Assembly: GCA_023268155.1 (NCBI GenBank) | Contig: JALNKM010000010.1 | Location: 1 to 45,259, forward strand | Length of the DNA: 45,259 nt | Source of the DNA: Candidatus Geocrenenecus huangii | GTDB taxonomy: Archaea > Thermoproteota > Nitrososphaeria_A > Caldarchaeales > Wolframiiraptoraceae | Direction: 5' to 3' | Shown here: in pieces, positions 23,918 through 31,767 of the stretch | How positions within the stretch are numbered: position 1 is the first letter of the stretch | How the letters are laid out: each line of letters starts with the position of its first letter | The notes under the pieces: generated by a model | The model's database searches: none | What the model was told of the DNA's origin: nothing | What the model saw: only the letters and a program-made list of their open reading frames with translations | Program-made: the position numbers and the translations under genes

Positions 23918-26869
23918 CTATATGCCCATCCAAGCCTTTAGATTCTGGTAAACCAGTCCATAAATATTTGCTAACTCTCTATCATCTATCTTTATTCCTA
24001 ACGCAGAAAGGAAACCTTCGTCTATACTCTTTCTCACGGGATCTATGTTTTGTGGATTGAACTGTTCAGGTAATCTTTTTAATTCCTTTTCGCTATTCTT
24101 TTCAAAAACGTCTACGAGCTTATTGATGGTCTCTATATTGAGCCTAGTTATATCTAACACTGGTTGAAGCCTCCATTTGGTTATAGTGAGCTCTATCCAG
24201 CGGCCCCTCGTTTCAATTCTATTAGCCAGTATTGAGAGAATTCCCCATGTCGTATTGAACCATAATACAAGCGCATTGAGCATATTCTCAGTTAATTTAA
24301 TACCCTTCTTGGGCTTCAGCCCGAAAAACATGTTACAAACAACTTCATCATTGCAGTAAAAAGCTAAGGCATGGGACGTATCAACCCATATCCTGTCTGG
24401 TACTAAGAATTTGCTTGCAGTGTAAAGGTATTTTGGCTTGGTGCATATGACTTGAGCATTAGGCTTTAATGCAATTCTTTTTCGCAATTCTTCTTCCCCT
24501 CCAATTATTGCTGGAACAGCTTCAGGTATGCCTTCACTAACCTGTTTGAAAACTTCATGGAATGTTCCTCTTCTTACAGCTAAACCGACGACATCCGCTA
24601 TTTTTCCTAAAAGTGTTATTGGCAGCTTTTTTCCACAAAGCTTGCCTGTAAAAATCTCCGCTGTAATACTGTTGAGGCTATGGCTTGGAAAGGCGCATAG
24701 CCTTCCCCAATTGTCTAAGTTTTCTACCAGATCGTTTCTTGAGAACTTATAAACATATGCTTTGCTTCCATTAAGTTCGATATAATCAGTTTTTTCGGCT
24801 CCAATTATTTTGAACGCTAAAGCTCTGGACTCCAAGGAAGTTAACGGCTTTCTAAGAAGAACCGTTATCTTCGTTTCCTCGTTTTTGTCCAGTCTCTCCC
24901 TTTTCCTTGCAACTATCAAGGCTTCGCTCAGGCTAGTTGACTCTGAGAAGTTGTAGCCGTTTTCAGCGTCAAAACTTAATACTACATGTTCTAGGTGGAA
25001 TTTCTCTAGTAAAAGGCATCTTGCAAGGAACCAGTTAGTCCCAGAAAGCAGGGACTTTGGAAGGACAAAAGCAATCTTTCCATCGTTTTTCACGAGTTTC
25101 GACGCTAAATAAAGGAAAAGTAGCCCCTCACCGGCCTGTCCTATATCAAAAAGCTCTTTTCCAAGATCTTTAAATATGCGATTATATTTCTTTCCGACAT
25201 TCCGAAGTTCACGGCTAATTTTGCTTCTGATTTCATCATATCGCTTAGTGACAGCTTTCCTAAAAGCTTCGTCAACGATAAATCCAAAAAGTTCCCCTCC
25301 CTTCTTGCCCCCTCTTCCAGTAGCCCTTGTGAAAGGCGGGTTCATAATGATGAGGTCAAATTTAGGTATACTTTCCACCACATCGCCACCAGTTATTGAT
25401 GCACTTTCCGCCCCTTCTATGAATTTTAAGGATGGCTTCTCAGCGAAGAACATAGCTATTGATGGTAAACCTTTGCCCTCAACAAATTCCAATGATCCCA
25501 AAGTAACTTTCTTATTCTCAACACCAAGTGGCACAGTGAAAGTGTTCATGCGACTAACTTGAGTCGTAGGATCTTGAAGGGCAAGATTTGTGGACGCTAT
25601 CTGAACTGCATATCTTAAAGCATCGATCCCCCATAGGCTTTCCTCAAGCATTAAACTATGAAAACCTTTAAGGTCTAGCTCACCCTCTTTGAAAGAGGTG
25701 TAAATATATAGGTCCTTTAATGCGCTATATGCCGCAATAAGCAATGTCCCGCTTCCGCAGGCAAGATCGCCAATTTTGACCTTTTTGAATTTGTTGAAGA
25801 CACCAGTTTTGGTAAAAACAGAGAGATACGCCAGAAGATAGGCCGCTGGAACCGTTGTGAAGTATGTCGCGAAGTTTTTTCTAATCGCCCAATCTCCCAC
25901 AATTTTATGGTATATCTTTCCAGAAAAGTCTCTTCTAAGAAGGGCTCGTTTTGAAGAACATTTTTCCGCTAGTTCAACTAATTTTTTAATGGCATGATTT
26001 AGAGCATCAGGCATAGTTTCAATAACTTGAATAGCTAGGTCATAAACGGGTCGATAGTCAACTTTTAATATTTCTTCAAAAGCGTTTTTCAATCCTAATC
26101 TGTATCCATATTGCTTACATAACCTGCCAGCGCTTTCTAGGCCTATTTCTGTTCTTACTGACTGATAGAAAGTTGTGCTTAATAAAATGATTAGCGCTGC
26201 TTTAGCATATAAAAGTTCATCTATCCTTTCATAGTCGCCAATAGATAACCCGTAAAGTTTATAAAATAAGTTGTAAAGTTTCTCAGCAAGTTTTTTGTTT
26301 ACATCAACACTCTTAGCCTCTAAAACGAAATCATTAATGTTTTGCTCTATCTCTGTTATTGCCTCCTTGATATCCTCTTCACTTATAACAAATTGTAGGG
26401 CCTCATTTATTGTAGAAACAAGATCCTGAATCCTAGCCTCAATCCATCCTGTAGTCCACCTAGGCAAAGTTTTTTGTCGAGTAAAATAGGCCAGTAATGT
26501 GTCAGAGACATCCTCAGGAACTATCACTTTGACTTCAAATGATGAGACCTTGAGTCTTTTTTCTAACTCGGCATCAGTGAGATTCTGAGGAAGGCTTTCC
26601 TTATAATGAAGCGCTATACCTAAATCTCCAAATCCTTCTTGAATCCTCCTTTTTACATCGTCTTCAGCGTCAGCTCTAGAGTATGATCCTTCTAAAACAA
26701 TTTTCATGCCGTTAATATATATCACAACATCAGGCCTGTCTCCACGTGAAACATACTCGCTTACAGCTTTAATTCCTAATTCTCTACTAAGCAAACGTCC
26801 CAGAAGTACATTGAGCTTGGTTTCGAAAGCTCTGCTACTATGCCAAAGGCTCATGTTAATGCAACCCAT
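23918..26869 (-). CDS. N6-adenine DNA methylase with N-terminal nuclease-like region (type IIG-like)
   Basis: The 983-residue protein has a gamma-class adenine methyltransferase core. Motif I is GDLACGSGTLLIAAYSAL near residue 370 and motif IV is FDLIIMNPPFTRATG near residue 510. WGIDALRYAVQIASTNLAL lies between them, and EGLLFLYLASKLVKNDG follows. The N-terminal part has an acidic pattern RPDVVIYINGMKIVLEGSY (D47, E60), resembling the PD-(D/E)XK core but with serine where the lysine is expected. The C-terminal 300 residues probably recognise DNA. No separate specificity, helicase or nuclease subunit is nearby, so it may be a single-chain restriction-modification enzyme or an orphan methylase. 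The gene is intact within a decayed neighbourhood. Confidence 0.8.
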   Translation of the reverse strand: MGCINMSLWHSSRAFETKLNVLLGRLLSRELGIKAVSEYVSRGDRPDVVIYINGMKIVLEGSYSRADAEDDVKRRIQEGFGDLGIALHYKESLPQNLTDAELEKRLKVSSFEVKVIVPEDVSDTLLAYFTRQKTLPRWTTGWIEARIQDLVSTINEALQFVISEEDIKEAITEIEQNINDFVLEAKSVDVNKKLAEKLYNLFYKLYGLSIGDYERIDELLYAKAALIILLSTTFYQSVRTEIGLESAGRLCKQYGYRLGLKNAFEEILKVDYRPVYDLAIQVIETMPDALNHAIKKLVELAEKCSSKRALLRRDFSGKIYHKIVGDWAIRKNFATYFTTVPAAYLLAYLSVFTKTGVFNKFKKVKIGDLACGSGTLLIAAYSALKDLYIYTSFKEGELDLKGFHSLMLEESLWGIDALRYAVQIASTNLALQDPTTQVSRMNTFTVPLGVENKKVTLGSLEFVEGKGLPSIAMFFAEKPSLKFIEGAESASITGGDVVESIPKFDLIIMNPPFTRATGRGGKKGGELFGFIVDEAFRKAVTKRYDEIRSKISRELRNVGKKYNRIFKDLGKELFDIGQAGEGLLFLYLASKLVKNDGKIAFVLPKSLLSGTNWFLARCLLLEKFHLEHVVLSFDAENGYNFSESTSLSEALIVARKRERLDKNEETKITVLLRKPLTSLESRALAFKIIGAEKTDYIELNGSKAYVYKFSRNDLVENLDNWGRLCAFPSHSLNSITAEIFTGKLCGKKLPITLLGKIADVVGLAVRRGTFHEVFKQVSEGIPEAVPAIIGGEEELRKRIALKPNAQVICTKPKYLYTASKFLVPDRIWVDTSHALAFYCNDEVVCNMFFGLKPKKGIKLTENMLNALVLWFNTTWGILSILANRIETRGRWIELTITKWRLQPVLDITRLNIETINKLVDVFEKNSEKELKRLPEQFNPQNIDPVRKSIDEGFLSALGIKIDDRELANIYGLVYQNLKAWMGI

Positions 26870-27296
26870 ATATGCTCATAAAAAATAAAAATAAAAGCTT
26901 AAGCCTTAGTCATACCTGTCGATCCCGAATGTTAGAGAAAAGATTTTAGGCATTTAGGCTCCCGCTTTCCGCCTTAACCCTGTAACATATTGTGCACATC
27001 TTGGATAGCATTAGTCTGAATTGCTTTGCGTTTAAGCTTCACGTAATGCCATGTCTCAACAGTCAACATGATAATAACTGTTAAAGAGAACTAACTAAAA
27101 TGTTCAAGATTTTATCAATGGAATATTATTTCAAAAGGTTTAATTCTACTGTAGAGTCTAATGAATGTTCTCACCTGAACTCGTACGCTAATGTTATCTA
27201 AGAGCCATTAAATCACCACTTTAGATATCCTTGAACCTCAAAGGGCCTAAGAATCCCATTTACGGCATTCTTTATTGTAGTAATGAACCGGGGCGT

Positions 27297-27340
27297 GGTT
27301 TGGGCAAATTTGCCTAAACCGTGGACAACCTTCCCCACGG
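27297..27340. repeat. Two adjacent inverted repeats (stacked hairpins)
   Basis: GGTTTGGGCAAA (27297-27308) is followed directly by TTTGCCTAAACC (27309-27320), a 24-bp palindrome with one mismatched position. It overlaps CCGTGG (27319-27324) with CCACGG (27335-27340), a six-pair stem around a 10-nt loop. Palindromes of this type occur at the ends of IS200/IS605 elements and in structured RNAs; neither is proven here. Confidence 0.6.
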
Positions 27341-27527
27341 TATGGGCTTTAAAATCGAGTGCATGCTCATCCGCTTTTGGAATGCCATGTTCATGGTTGT
27401 TAGAAATGGGAGGTGTAGGCTAGTGGCGAGGGGGATTCGGTTCGCGGGCGATCTGAACATACTCGTGAAGTATTATGTTTGCGAGTTCGAGGAGGGGTGC
27501 CATGAGCGTGCTATCCCAGCTGAGTAG
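27321..27527 (+). other. Open frame of 68 codons, doubtful gene
   Basis: The frame could encode a short Cys-containing peptide (CRLVARGIRFAGDLN in the middle). It is more GC-rich than its surroundings and lies beside the two hairpins. It overlaps a 35-codon frame at 27502-27609 (starting MSVLSQLSRVDSETYERLK) that has a purine-rich ribosome binding site GGAGGGG about 4 nt before ATG. The short coupled frames look like a remnant of a small operon. No homology can be recognised, so I give low confidence to translation. Confidence 0.2.
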
Positions 27528-27702
27528 AGTGGACTCGGAAACCTATGAGAGGCTTAAGTTAATAAACCCCCGAGGTAAAGAGCTTCAGCACTCTGTGAAC
27601 AGAAATTAAGTTTTCAGAAAAATTTACTAACGCCTCGATATAGAGTGCATCGGACAACAATTTAATTAATGACTGGTAATTTTACTTGTATGGGGGGTTA
27701 AA

Positions 27703-28016
27703 ATGCCAACCAGAACGTGGAGTGAAGAATTAGTCGCAGAATGGCTACACTTACAGGATTATTTTGTTGAGGTTTCTGTTCCGATAAGAACTACAGAGCC
27801 AGGGGGGAGATTTGAGGCTGATGTTTTTAGGGGGTTAAGATTGAAAATGGAGTCCTTAAAATAATACATGTAGAAGTTGGTAGTCTATCAAATAGACCGA
27901 AAGTAAACATTAGAAAGGTTCAGAAAAAGTTTAATGATGAAAATCGAAAGGCTATCGAGGATTATTGTAAGAAGAAGCTCGGTTTTGATGGAGAGATAAA
28001 TTATACGCATGCTTAA
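27703..28016 (+). pseudogene. Frameshifted PD-(D/E)XK-nuclease-like gene
   Basis: The first frame starts MPTRTWSEELVAEWLHL and continues to GGRFEADVF. After a T5/G5 stretch (27824-27834) it runs into a stop. In the next frame the protein continues VKIENGVLKIIHVEVGSLS to FDGEINYTHA. Together they give an archaeal nuclease-like domain of about 105 residues with E, D and E positions, although EVG replaces the usual ExK. One lost or gained base in the homopolymer explains the break. A purine-rich TGGGGGG precedes the ATG. The gene ends 7 bp before the stop of the convergent csx3. Confidence 0.7.
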
Positions 28017-28022
28017 GCTAAT

Positions 28023-28673
28023 CTACTTTAATTGTATTTTCAGTTCTACTTGCTGTCCTATCTCTGGAGCATTAAGACTATGTCTAGCTACAGTTACCGA
28101 AGATTCTAGCCTAGGGTCGTAGATGGAGATCCATGGAACAAGATTGCTGAATTCCACGGCAAGTTTCGCAGATACCCATACAGGGGCCATAACGTATATT
28201 ATCATAGGCTTTGAAGGATCTACTGCTCTTTTTATATCCCACCACCGTATCCTCTTTAACTCGGAGGGTTCTGCAAAAGCGCCTTCTAGAAGTTCAGCTC
28301 TAAGAAGCTGGATTGAGCCCAGCTTAATTAAGCCAACATCTATTCTCCCATCAGCACCAAGCTTAACCTCTTTAAGTAAGCCAGCCTCAATATCTACTCC
28401 GAGACCTACATCTTTTTCATTCACGGAAGAGATAACGATTCCCATATTTGCTCTCGGCTCATAGGTCGCCAATATACGTGCAAAATGGTAATGGTGAGCT
28501 AGAAATGCATAGAGCCATTGGGGGCCACGTCCACTGATTATTAAAGGCTTAGATGGATCCACCTCGACAAGCTGGACCCCTCTTAGATCGCTTGGCTCTA
28601 GAAGCCCACTTATAGTGAATTCTAGAATCTGGACTTTCCCAGTCTTCAGAGAGAACCTTATTTTTTCATTCAA
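28023..28673 (-). CDS. csx3: Tandem Csx3 (Crn3-type ring nuclease family), two fused domains
   Basis: The 216-residue protein contains two copies of the roughly 100-residue Csx3 domain. Copy one (about 10-98) has SGRGPQWLY (47-55), the histidine segment AHHYHF (59-64) and then YEPR (71-74). Copy two (about 117-214) has YVMAPVW (160-166) where SGRGP is expected and no histidines after it, but keeps IYDPRL (184-189) and RHS (197-199). Single-domain Csx3 assembles into dimers and tetramers and cleaves cyclic tetra-adenylate, with catalytic residues contributed by different chains. The fusion may combine both half-sites in one chain. The start must be TTG at 28673, because an in-frame stop follows two codons upstream. 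It lies 65 bp from a divergent gene. Confidence 0.82.
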   Translation of the reverse strand: MNEKIRFSLKTGKVQILEFTISGLLEPSDLRGVQLVEVDPSKPLIISGRGPQWLYAFLAHHYHFARILATYEPRANMGIVISSVNEKDVGLGVDIEAGLLKEVKLGADGRIDVGLIKLGSIQLLRAELLEGAFAEPSELKRIRWWDIKRAVDPSKPMIIYVMAPVWVSAKLAVEFSNLVPWISIYDPRLESSVTVARHSLNAPEIGQQVELKIQLK

Positions 28674-28738
28674 ATGCTATCCAATTGTTAAGCAGTCCCG
28701 ATATAGATAAACCTTATCAGCTAGAGAGTTGCTACTAA
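28674..28738. promoter_or_regulatory. Short bidirectional promoter region between csx3 and the unknown gene pair
   Basis: The 65-bp gap contains one A/T-rich box, ATATAGATAAA (28701-28711). It is 28-38 nt from the csx3 start at 28673 and also 28-38 nt from the start at 28739. If both transcripts are leaderless, the same element or overlapping elements could serve both directions, co-regulating the ring-nuclease-like protein with the gene pair. Confidence 0.45.
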
Positions 28739-29872
28739 ATGATGATCTTCAACCTTAAGCCTGAATGGGTGGAGCCAAGCTTTAGCATATATTACCTCGA
28801 TATAGTATACTCCTATCCAGCTATATTGGAGGTGGATTTTCTATCAATCTTTAAGGGAGCTCTCTTATCAGTCGAGGTAGAAAATGAACCAACAAATATC
28901 CCTAGAAAATCTTTAAAATATTTCGTGAACGGTGTCTGTAGATATCCCGTAGTATATTTTAGTATTAACTCTTCTTCCGACAAAGACGAAACAGAAAGTG
29001 ACACAAAATGGGTACGTGAAAGTGGTATTACGATACCGACGTTAGTAGACTGCCAAACTATGAAAGAGCAGCTTAGAAATTTCTTGGAGAATAATAGATC
29101 CACCATCATTCAGAAGAAGAATGAAAGAAGTCAACTATTCACTATCGATAACTTCCTGTGTGCACTTCTAGTCTATAGTTCTCCCTTGATCTGTGATATC
29201 CTTCTAATGAAAAGTAGCATCCTAGAACATGTCCTAAATTCTTTTGAAGTAGCTGGGTTTAGAGCCAGCTTAATAAAGAAAGCAAAACTTTTAGAAAAAA
29301 GAGATGATGGGTGGAGATCCAATAATGGAGGAACTTGTAATCCATCCATCGAGAATCAAGCTAAAGAGAAGTTTCAAAGTATAAGATCTATAATAATGAT
29401 AATCCCAATAGTGAGAAGCATGTACTTTCATACAGAGTTAAAAAGGTTTATAGAGGAAAAAGGTGACATAAAATGTCTATTTCCAAATCTAGAAAAACTA
29501 GTCTTCGTATACACTAAAGAGAGTTGTGAAGACGCAAAGACGATAATATCGGTAGTCATGGGAAAGAATAGAAACGACATCCAGACTGACAAAAGAGAAG
29601 TAAATAAAAATGAAATTGGTGAGATTGTTAAGAATCTTGCAGCATACGAGCTCCCTAAAGACGTATTGATATTAACTATTGGCGAAGTCCCGAAGAGTGA
29701 GCTCATAAAGTTTATAGATCCGATCTTAAACACTAGGCTTGGAATATTATTATGGAGGCTTAATGTATACAAAGAGAAATTAGAAAAGTTTATTGAAGAA
29801 GCTTTGAATTGTAAAAAAGTTTCGGATGTCGGGGGCATCGAGAAGATTGAACTCCAATTGCTCGAGATATGA
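28739..29872 (+). CDS. Unknown CRISPR-linked protein A
   Basis: This 377-residue protein belongs to no family I recognise. Residues about 1-75 are a beta-rich start (SIYYLDIVYSYPAILEVDFL). Then follow a charged linker and a helical region (about 110-200). The C-terminal part, about 215-340, alternates strands and helices as in a Rossmann-like domain (IIMIIPIVRSMYFHTELKRF, LEKLVFVYTKESCEDAKTII, KDVLILTIGEVPKSELIKFI). The sequence RSMYFH fits the loose R-x4-H pattern of HEPN RNases but sits beside a beta strand, so it is weak evidence. It opens a two-gene unit (46-bp overlap with the next gene) divergent from csx3. A role in cyclic-nucleotide signalling is inference. Confidence 0.6.
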   Translation: MMIFNLKPEWVEPSFSIYYLDIVYSYPAILEVDFLSIFKGALLSVEVENEPTNIPRKSLKYFVNGVCRYPVVYFSINSSSDKDETESDTKWVRESGITIPTLVDCQTMKEQLRNFLENNRSTIIQKKNERSQLFTIDNFLCALLVYSSPLICDILLMKSSILEHVLNSFEVAGFRASLIKKAKLLEKRDDGWRSNNGGTCNPSIENQAKEKFQSIRSIIMIIPIVRSMYFHTELKRFIEEKGDIKCLFPNLEKLVFVYTKESCEDAKTIISVVMGKNRNDIQTDKREVNKNEIGEIVKNLAAYELPKDVLILTIGEVPKSELIKFIDPILNTRLGILLWRLNVYKEKLEKFIEEALNCKKVSDVGGIEKIELQLLEI

Positions 29873-31199
29873 ATGTGATCTCTCCCCAAAGAAGATAGGT
29901 TTAAAATTAACCTCAAATAATCCTGAGTCATCTAAGATAAAGTGTCAGGACCGTCTCATCCATGAACTTCTCAAAACAGATCCTGACCGAACCTGGATCT
30001 TCTTGTCAACTCATGGAATGTGGTTAGAAAAAGTTAAAGATAAAGAAGTAGGCTTGTTGATAGATTGCTTAACTGGGATTAGGAGGTTGGTCATTAATCA
30101 TGAAAACTATGAATTAATCTTCGCTATCCTATCTATACCTATGTTTGATATGCATGTCGAAGAGGTTTCATATACAAAGAATACAAAGGAAAAAGTAGAG
30201 AAGACTGAACAACAGTCGACTATTACCTCTAGAGGTATTCACAGCAAGGTTAGAAGAGGTGAGATACTCAACACGGATATCGCTAGTGGAAAGCCGCTGG
30301 AGGTTACACCTCTGACCTTTCATGCGGCGACATGTGGGTATCATAGGCTTGGATATTCCCTTAGACTTGCTGCTCTTCAAAGTGCTCTTTCACGGGAGGT
30401 TGCATGTTTCTTTTTTGAAATAAAACCTCCCCATAAAACATACGCTAGTATGTATGGTCTGAGCTCAGAATCTGAAGCTGCTGGAGCATTAGCATCTTAT
30501 ACTTCAGCCTTAATTAGATATTACAGTGAGATAAATCTTGAAGCAGTAGACGCTGAGATGACTACATCTATAATCAAGGTTAGAGGTGTTTGCAAAGAGA
30601 ACATCGTTAAATCTTCAAGAAAACTACTATATTATATGTCAGAGAATCCCCACGGCATAGAAGCAAGATTTGATAAAGATTCTAGAGACCTCTTATTACG
30701 TCTCCCAGATGAAGAAGCAGATAGAGCTCTTCAAGATATTCAAAAAGAGTTAAAACCTTTTAGAAGATTGGTTTATGTGGAAAAGCTGAAGAAAAAATTT
30801 GAAGAGTGGCAGAAAGAAGATATTGAGAATATTCTCCTCGATTTTTCTGAGCAGATGAATACATGTGATTTATATCTACTCTCTCTACTCGTTAAAACCT
30901 ATTTTCCTGAATCTAAACTAAATTCCACATGGATAATATGCACCCCTCTAACATATCCGATGGCCTCTATAACATCCGCATACGCAACCTGGCTCTCGAA
31001 TCTTGGTAAGATTAGAATCGTGATGTCGAGTGAAGATGTGTTGGTAGCTAAAACCTTAGCCGAGAGTATCTCCGAGGAGATAAAGAAGAGTAAAGTTCTC
31101 TACTTAGCAGCAGGTCCAACTTCCCATGTACTTAGCTTTGGAAAGACTTTGAAAAGTAGGCTAGGAGATAATATGATTTGTGAAGCATTAACACCCTAA
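29826..31199 (+). CDS. Unknown CRISPR-linked protein B
   Basis: The 457-residue product has no clear family match. The last 95 residues show a Rossmann-like alternation reminiscent of CARF domains: WIICTPLTYPMASITSAYAT, then KIRIVMSSEDVLVAKTLAE, then KVLYLAAGPTSHVLSFGKTL, with Thr/Ser-Pro and Gly-Pro-Thr-Ser turns after strands. The central part is helical and rich in acidic residues. The first about 20 residues overlap the previous gene and may not be translated; a later start near 30020 (MWLEKVKD) is possible. It ends 28 bp from the convergent end of the cmr operon. The CARF reading is a guess that needs profile comparison. Confidence 0.6.
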   Translation: MSGASRRLNSNCSRYECDLSPKKIGLKLTSNNPESSKIKCQDRLIHELLKTDPDRTWIFLSTHGMWLEKVKDKEVGLLIDCLTGIRRLVINHENYELIFAILSIPMFDMHVEEVSYTKNTKEKVEKTEQQSTITSRGIHSKVRRGEILNTDIASGKPLEVTPLTFHAATCGYHRLGYSLRLAALQSALSREVACFFFEIKPPHKTYASMYGLSSESEAAGALASYTSALIRYYSEINLEAVDAEMTTSIIKVRGVCKENIVKSSRKLLYYMSENPHGIEARFDKDSRDLLLRLPDEEADRALQDIQKELKPFRRLVYVEKLKKKFEEWQKEDIENILLDFSEQMNTCDLYLLSLLVKTYFPESKLNSTWIICTPLTYPMASITSAYATWLSNLGKIRIVMSSEDVLVAKTLAESISEEIKKSKVLYLAAGPTSHVLSFGKTLKSRLGDNMICEALTP

Positions 31200-31227
31200 A
31201 CAGGATGAAGATGATGTGGTAAAGATT

Positions 31228-31764
31228 TTACGGATCAGCATCTAATACTCGTGTTTCAAGTGTTGCGACATCATTGATACGATTAACTTTGAAGAGAATA
31301 GAGATTACTTTACTTAGAACTTCTTTATCAGTATAGATTTGGAGCGGGTCTTTAATGCTAACTACGTACTCTTTATCATCTAATAAATCTAATAACCATA
31401 ACTCACTATACGTAATCAAATCGAAGAGTAGTTCTTCCAATACTTTCTGAATCTTCTCTGCCGGTCGTACGATGGCAAATATGAATGTTGGTAGCTCGAA
31501 GGGGGAGCCTAGGTTACATATTATAGTGATATCATTGCAATCTTTAACCATTTCAACTAATCTTCTTTCATTGAAAAGTTTCATTACATTTTCCAAAAAC
31601 TCATCTTCATTTTCCAGATCATGTATAAAGTGGATCTCGTGGGTACCACTACTGGACTTCCCAAAATATATAGAATTTGGTTCACTTAGTTCAGCCTTCG
31701 TTTTTAATTCTTCTAAAAGCTTTTCATGGAATTTACAATTTATCTTTTCAGATAACCAGATCAA
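31228..31764 (-). CDS. Unknown third gene of the cmr-attached triad
   Basis: The 178-residue, acidic protein has no motif I recognise. It has a patch IHFIHDLENEDEF near residues 50-60 and strands ITIICNLG and TFIFAIVR in the middle, suggesting an alpha/beta domain with a helical C terminus. It begins 3 bp after the stop of the PD-(D/E)XK-like gene and is the last gene of the long minus-strand run starting with cmr4. By analogy with other ATPase/nuclease defence sets it may be a regulator or inhibitor, but nothing in the sequence shows this. Confidence 0.65.
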   Translation of the reverse strand: MIWLSEKINCKFHEKLLEELKTKAELSEPNSIYFGKSSSGTHEIHFIHDLENEDEFLENVMKLFNERRLVEMVKDCNDITIICNLGSPFELPTFIFAIVRPAEKIQKVLEELLFDLITYSELWLLDLLDDKEYVVSIKDPLQIYTDKEVLSKVISILFKVNRINDVATLETRVLDADP

Positions 31765-31767
31765 CTA

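Larger units (their letters stand above)
26870..27702. other. 833-bp region without a secure gene; hairpins and two tiny ORFs
   Basis: From 26870 to about 27280 the sequence is AT-rich and I find nothing coding. From about 27285 to 27610 it becomes distinctly more GC-rich than its surroundings and holds two adjacent hairpins (27297-27340). It also holds an open frame of 68 codons (27321-27527) and a 35-codon frame (27502-27609) preceded by GGAGGGG. The composition and the two short overlapping frames suggest a foreign or remnant segment. I recognise no protein or RNA family. Confidence 0.5.

Noticed and set aside
29428-29931. Open frame of 167 codons on the minus strand
   Set aside because: It is the antisense shadow of the end of unknown gene A and the start of gene B; no start context and low-complexity Ser/Phe composition.
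28739-31199. R-x4-H patterns (RSMYFH, RLVINH) as HEPN RNase motifs
   Set aside because: The pattern is loose, one copy adjoins a beta strand, and the following polar residue typical of HEPN is lacking; kept only as a remark.
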